From Metallyticus violacea (lineage: Eukaryota > Arthropoda > Insecta > Mantodea > Metallyticidae): a DNA stretch of 64,000 nt. Both the position numbers and the translations under genes were made by a program. Shown in pieces: positions 59,285-64,000 of this stretch (its first letter is position 1; the number at the start of each line of letters is the position of its first letter). The notes below the pieces were generated by a model. It saw nothing but the letters and a program-made list of their open reading frames with translations, was not told the origin of the DNA and did not search any database. The stretch covers positions 186,674,041 to 186,738,040 of the forward strand of contig CM060846.1 of assembly GCA_030762175.1 (NCBI GenBank), read 5' to 3'.

Positions 59285-60020
59285 GAGCTTAAAGCTTCAT
59301 TTTTCCAAATTAAGAGTTCTATGAAGATTAAGGTGAAAGGCTCTATCATAATATGAACAAGATAGGGTGAGGGTGATATTATCAGCAATGTTTGGATCCA
59401 TGTGTGATGGCCTATTACTGTTCTATTGCACATGACATTCCTTTCAAAGAACGGCCAAGGACATCTTTACTCTCTAATTTTATGAGAAGAATAAGGGGAA
59501 AAAACACAGGTTTCTAACATACACTCTCAACAAATATACCTAGGTGAGCTGGCAATTATGTATCCTTTTTATTTTTGTTTCCTCAGCAGTTTTGTCTTTA
59601 TAAAACTTTTATAAATTTTTTAAAAGTTTCTTTTGTTAGTATTTAGTACATAAAAGTTAAGTAGGCATTTTATTCTCTCAGTTATAAGAAATATGACATT
59701 TCAATCAATACACCTTTATCAATATTGTCATATTATAAAAAACTAGCTGCAAAACCAAATGAATGTTCTAATTAGTAATAAAATATCACTGGCATTCATA
59801 CAGCAGAAACTATGTTTTCATTTGTCAGCTAATGCAATCCATGAAAACCAAAAATTTAAGTTTTAATGGCTATAAAATAACTGTCATATAAGCACATATT
59901 TAACTGAAAATTATACCCATATTTTGAATAGAAGCAGCATATTCTGTAATTATTATTTTCATTCAGGGCAGCTAATGAAATACATATTTTGAATAAATGC
60001 CATTTAAACAATTGACTTAC

Positions 60021-60185
60021 CATCCTCTGAAGTAAGGCAAATATAATGGTTACTCCATGGTCCTGCACCTTCACTTGTCATGGCTGCTAATTGTATGGAG
60101 TAATTACAATATTTCTCCAGATCCATTAGCACAGTAGTTAGCTGACTGACTTCTGTTTCAGCAGCATTCTCTCCAGATCTGAAAT
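60021..60185 (-). CDS. Dscam-family exon: C-terminal part of FN3 domain 3
   Basis: Internal exon of a Dscam-family adhesion receptor, a plasma-membrane Ig/FN3 protein used in neuronal self-recognition and, in arthropods, immunity. Read on the minus strand, the acceptor is ATTATAG before 60185 and the donor is G|GTAAGT after 60021. The 165 bp are open in one frame and run phase 1 to phase 1. The peptide has the FN3 F-G strand pattern (LEKYCNYSIQLAAMTSEGAG) and ends TSED. The split codon joins the next exon as D-V-P-E-A-P, which matches the FN3-3/FN3-4 junction as known in Dscam proteins. There is no in-frame stop. A second AG seven bases inside the exon (acceptor TTTCAG) would put the join out of frame, so the outer one was chosen. 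The exon carrying the first half of this domain lies upstream, beyond 64000. The paralog cannot be named. Confidence 0.75.
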
Positions 60186-60549
60186 CTATAATGACAGGAT
60201 AACACTAAATATATTAACACTAAGGTTAAGCAAGCACATTGAGTTTAATAATTCAGCATATTGTTAGTCATAATAAACATGGATTATAAAATACTCAAAC
60301 TTAAAAAAAAACTTCTGAAGATCAGCAATGTTAAGATTTGAGTTGTCTATTTGTAAACAGAAAGTTATGTAAAAGGTACCTGGGATTCATGATTTGAATC
60401 CCAGTCATGACCCACAATATTCTAATCTGATCTTTGATTTCCAAATGATTCCTTGTTGGTTATTTTAAGATAGCTTAGCTATGGAAATTAGTGTATTAAA
60501 ATTTCTAATTTTTTCTTATTTGAAGGCAAACTATTATTTATGCAATTAG

Positions 60550-60630
60550 CTTCTTCTTCTTCTTCTTCTTCTTCTTCTTCTTCTTCTTCTTCTTCTTCTT
60601 CTTCTTCTTCTTCTTCTTCTTCTTCTTCTT
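60550..60630. repeat. (CTT)n trinucleotide repeat
   Basis: About 27 uninterrupted CTT units in intron. Confidence 0.95.
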
Positions 60631-61589
60631 TATTCCAATGGCAAGATTTAGAAGTCATTCTTTCTTGCTTCCCAGTAGATAGATATTAAATTCGGTTCTG
60701 TGTCCTATTGAGCTACATTAAAGTAGATAGTCTTTATTTATGGTGGTAATTGAGCCTTTGCAGGTGAATTTTTTTATATTAATTTTGTGTAAATGACCAG
60801 GTAAACAGTCATGGCATTTGTTAAATCTTAACATTGCGGCTGCTTCCTTCTTGCTGCTTATGAGTATTTATTTCATTTGTTCTTTATCTGTTATCATGAT
60901 TATCTTTTGATTCGCTTTTTTGCTTTTGTTCTATAATGTGTTCATATTTCTTTTGTAGAGTGATCTGAAGCAATAGAGGGGGAAATATGAACCTTTTGTG
61001 TTGTAAGATTATTCCCTTCTTTGCCAGTTCATTCTGATGTCTCATTTCTTAGGGGGTTGAGTGAAGAGTGATAGAATATTTTTCCCCGGCCTCCATTAAA
61101 ATATTATTGTAACATATATATATTGTAAAGATTTTGTTATATTTTATAAAATTTAATTAATAGTGTGAATATTAAGTATATATTCTAATGTATCAAATTA
61201 AAATAAGAATTTTTAATCAATTGCTTACTATAGCTGAAAGTTAGCAGGGAAGAGTTTCAGGATTATGAAATCATTGATTTAACCAAAAGGGGAAAGTGAG
61301 AAGCAAGATTTATCTCTCTCTTTTTAATGATCCAGCTGCAAGCTAAGAGTGGTGGAGATCTGTAATTTAGATTCATCATTTTTGGTTGACTCCCTGGATG
61401 TTGTGGGAGGTTTTGGTGAGAACCTGGCCACTAAGTGGCTATATCTCTTGCTGCTCCTTTAGTCTGCTGATAAGTCAATGAAGTATTGCAGGTGGTTGAT
61501 GGATCTGGGTTGAGACATAAGTGCAAACCCTTGCATTTGGACATTTTGTTTTAAGCCCACCAAGGCTGGGGTTCTTTTTGCTCTTAAGT

Positions 61590-63190
61590 GTCATCCTGGA
61601 CTAAGCACCTCCTTGTGCAGTGGGGGGCTCACACTTGCGGCATTGTGCTGAGTTGTAATCCCCAAGAGTGTGTATCAGCCAGTTGGGGTGGCTAGTATAA
61701 AGTGCAAATGTTCTCTGTGCCAGTCTCCTTATTGTGTTGATGATGTACTTGAGGCCAGAAGTTTCATGGGTAAAAATTGAGGGATACATAAAATCAATGC
61801 TAAAAATTCCTGTTAAGGAGATATTTTGCTCCTTTCGTGACTAATAATTTGGGATGGAGCTGCATAGCCCCAAACCTTATTAGCATACAACATTATTGCT
61901 GGAATATTTGCAGTTTGTTGCAAAGTAAAATGTAGATGAATGAAACAATTTGGAAATAGCTATATTGGCTTTGCATGTTCATACATGGAGTTGAAATGTC
62001 AGTCCCTAATCCAAGGTACCTCCAAAGTATTTTTTTGGCATCCTCCAGGGAATCACCTGGTTTTGCAGACTCAAGACCCTAGGATTGGCTGTTCTGCAGC
62101 GCTTGGTAATGAGGAATGATTTGCTCGTCTCACCATTGAAATGCATTAACCAGCTCTCATTCCATTCCTCAACCTGAGTAAGGTGTGAACAGAGTTGAGA
62201 TAACGTAAAATGTAGATTTATGCTTTTTGCCATGTTCTGCCTACAAATAAGTAAGATGATTTGGTAGAGAAATCTGACATAAATATATATATAGAAAAGT
62301 ATATGTGAGAGCATGCTACCCTCCAGCAATCCCATCTGTACCATATGTGTATTAGATCTATGATCTTCAACTTTGACACAGAATATGCTAATTGAGAGAA
62401 AACTATTTATTAACTCAATAACTGCACGCAGCAGTCTGGCACACATGTGCTTCTTAATAAAACCTGAGTGCCAGGTGCTGGACAATGATTTTTCAATATC
62501 AAGCAACACAGTAGCAGAGAACTTGCACTGCCAGAATTCCAATGCAGCCTTCTCCACCATTCTCAGCAATTGCTGAGAGGTCAAGTATTTAGTTTTGAAG
62601 CCAAATTGGTGCTCCTGTATCAGATGGGTCAACAGCAGCTCCAGATGGACTGTGGGTAGCAAGCTGATAAGCTGGTAGCTGGAAGGGTGGACTGGCCCAT
62701 CCCAGTTTTCAAGATGCATATACTTTCAACATCCTTCCACATACGGGGAAAGTAGTGGAGATTAATGTATGTATTGAATATTTTGGTTAGGTGAAGTATA
62801 GGCTACCTTGGGAGTCAGCTTAGCATGGTGGGAGTGAGCCTATTGTGTCCCACTGATTTGCAGGGATCTAGACATCTGAGCTGCCCCTCCACCTCTTAGG
62901 AGAGATGCCAGGCAGCCTGTCCTGCTCCTCATTTTTTCACGGGTCCATGCCCATGTTGCCATGAATCAGCCAAATTATTCTATGGGCCTGGGAGTCATCA
63001 ATTAGATTATATTACCTTTTGAGTTCATGAGCCAAGAGTGTCCTTCTCTTCAGATTATGCTAAAATTCCTCTGCAATCATGTAGGAAGTGCAGGAGCTTC
63101 GTGTTCTCCTCTTAGCTTGTAAATGATTCTGCAAGGTTGTTTATCATTTAAATCAAATTTATCACCAATGCTCTCCCACCCAGGCTGCAA
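61590..63190 (-). pseudogene. Jockey-clade LINE ORF2 remnant
   Basis: Minus-strand RT. The long open part (62719 to 62006) shows SYQLISLLPTVHLELLLTHL, EHQFGFKTKYLTSQQLLRMV, ATVLLDIEKSLSSTWHSGFI (motif A, D of AFD lost), VQMGLLEGSMLSHILFYIYI (motif B), a decayed motif C region and INLHFTLSQLCSHLTQVEEW. It ends QVIPWRMPKKYFGGTLD (the 'ip....vkYLGvtlD' block). Further down, FMYPSIFTHETSGLKYIINT and SHPNWLIHTLGD (61601-61789) are the C-terminal domain. Weak matches extend upstream to about 63.19 kb. It is long and open for a dead copy but lacks the catalytic residues. Confidence 0.75.
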
Positions 63191-64000
63191 CTCTGTGTGG
63201 CACCTTATCCTGGACTGTAAGTCAGGTTTTTTTTTTTAATTTTATTGTCTGCAATACCTACACCCCAATATCTGGTACTTATATCAGGGCATATTATTCC
63301 AGTTTCTTTATTATTTTATTTTACATTTTATGTCCATTTTTAATTAATTGAATATATAGAAATACTTTATTAAATAGCTAAATTATCTAAAACTATAACA
63401 ACATAAATGTGAGTAACCTATTTTACAAAAACTTTATCATCATACTACAACTACCAGTGGCTTAGTAGTAATTTAAATTCAACTATACACAACTTTGTTC
63501 AAATCAGTATGTGTTTTGTAAGTATTTAATTATATTTTTAAAAATTATAAATTGTGTTTTATAATATTCAGTGTGCAGGTGCATTCTTCTTCACCTATAT
63601 GCACTTCAGTTGTTGCTTGGCATCCTGGCTGCTCTCCACCAGAATTGCACACTGGACATCAAGGAGATAGCTGCCATTCTCAAGCTTCAGCTGGAATTTG
63701 TGATAGTTTTAGATTAAGGCTAGGATTTAGGTTATAAAGTTACATATGTTGCTTCTTTTTCCCAGTAGTGTAGAGTTCTATCTGTGTATTCTTCTTTTAC
63801 TTTCTTCTTAGTGTCTTTTGTTGTTAATTCTTCAACAGTTGTACTTAGATGTTCTATGATTTGATTAGATTCTCCTTCAACTCTTTTCATGTAGTCTTTG
63901 TATCACATTCCCCCACTAATTCTCCTTTGTTTCTTTCAGCTCCTCCCTACCTACCAGAGATCTGTTAATTTATTTTCTTCCTATGGTTGTTATTTCTTCT

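Larger units (their letters stand above)
43964..60020 (-). other. Dscam intron, FN3-3 to FN3-4 exon (about 16.1 kb)
   Basis: The intron holds a pogo-like remnant, a broken piggyBac-like transposase, an inverted PLE-C pair, a LINE, an LTR-like segment and a small PLE-E palindrome. The part 44.0-48.2 kb and most of 57.7-59.0 kb show no recognisable feature. Confidence 0.7.
60186..64000 (-). other. Dscam intron upstream of the FN3-3 exon (partial)
   Basis: Intronic sequence with a CTT repeat at 60.55 kb and a Jockey-clade LINE remnant at 61.6-63.2 kb. No further Dscam exon was recognised up to the window edge. Confidence 0.6.

Noticed and set aside
63552..63737. 61-codon plus-strand open frame near the window edge
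   Set aside because: No domain or splice support; it may be antisense to LINE sequence but is not clear enough to call.
1..64000. CRISPR arrays, bacterial operons, rRNA genes
   Set aside because: No regularly spaced repeats, ribosome-binding sites or rRNA-like sequence were seen; the window is eukaryotic intron and exon.

Overview
The window is a piece of a large, AT-rich, intron-heavy animal genome, most likely an arthropod. It lies entirely inside one host gene on the minus strand. Four exons encode successive extracellular domains of a Dscam-family cell-adhesion protein: the end of FN3-3 (60021-60185), FN3-4 (43667-43963), Ig10 (12623-12892), and FN3-5 plus the start of FN3-6 (2736-3176). 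All four start and end in phase 1 at GT/AG sites, and their order matches the Dscam layout FN1-4, Ig10, FN5-6. The introns between them are about 16.1, 30.8 and 9.4 kb. The arthropod placement rests on the Dscam match and on a SINE with an arthropod-type core, so species and paralog are not fixed.

Almost everything else recognisable is decayed, nested transposable elements in the introns. 1-2.7 kb: a CR1/Jockey-like LINE fragment and two Penelope-like element (PLE) ends. 7.6-9.7 kb: a tRNA-headed SINE and a PLE-A copy. 15.3-16.6 kb: a minus-strand LINE split by a palindromic PLE-E element. 16.6-25.5 kb: one long plus-strand LINE (LINE-A) interrupted by PLE-A, a SINE tail, an inverted PLE-B pair and a PLE-C palindrome. 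25.8-31.9 kb: a PLE-A palindrome inside a LINE endonuclease remnant, an SGNH-like fragment and an I-group-like LINE with RNase H. 33-37 kb: a LINE tail, an AT-rich degenerate repeat and a GC/CpG-rich island. 37.4-41 kb: a PLE-C palindrome, a decayed PLE-D and a LINE with SGNH and endonuclease remnants. 48.7-57.4 kb: a pogo/Tigger-like remnant and a piggyBac-like transposase apparently broken into three pieces by an inverted PLE-C pair, a CR1/Jockey-like LINE and an LTR-like segment. 59-63 kb: a small PLE-E palindrome and a Jockey-clade LINE.

The most interesting signal is the PLE set. At least four families (A, B, C, E) occur as insertions whose two ends are inverted relative to each other, with the element's 3' ends facing outward. 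Seven of these insertions are bounded by direct repeats of 12 bp (two with one mismatch). In four cases removing the insert and one repeat restores or brings together an older element's reading frame, which supports these as real target-site duplications. The terminal segments carry hammerhead-ribozyme-like motifs. Four insertions are tiny palindromes with no coding sequence, apparently non-autonomous PLE derivatives. An inverted PLE-A pair also flanks the Ig10 exon of the host gene.
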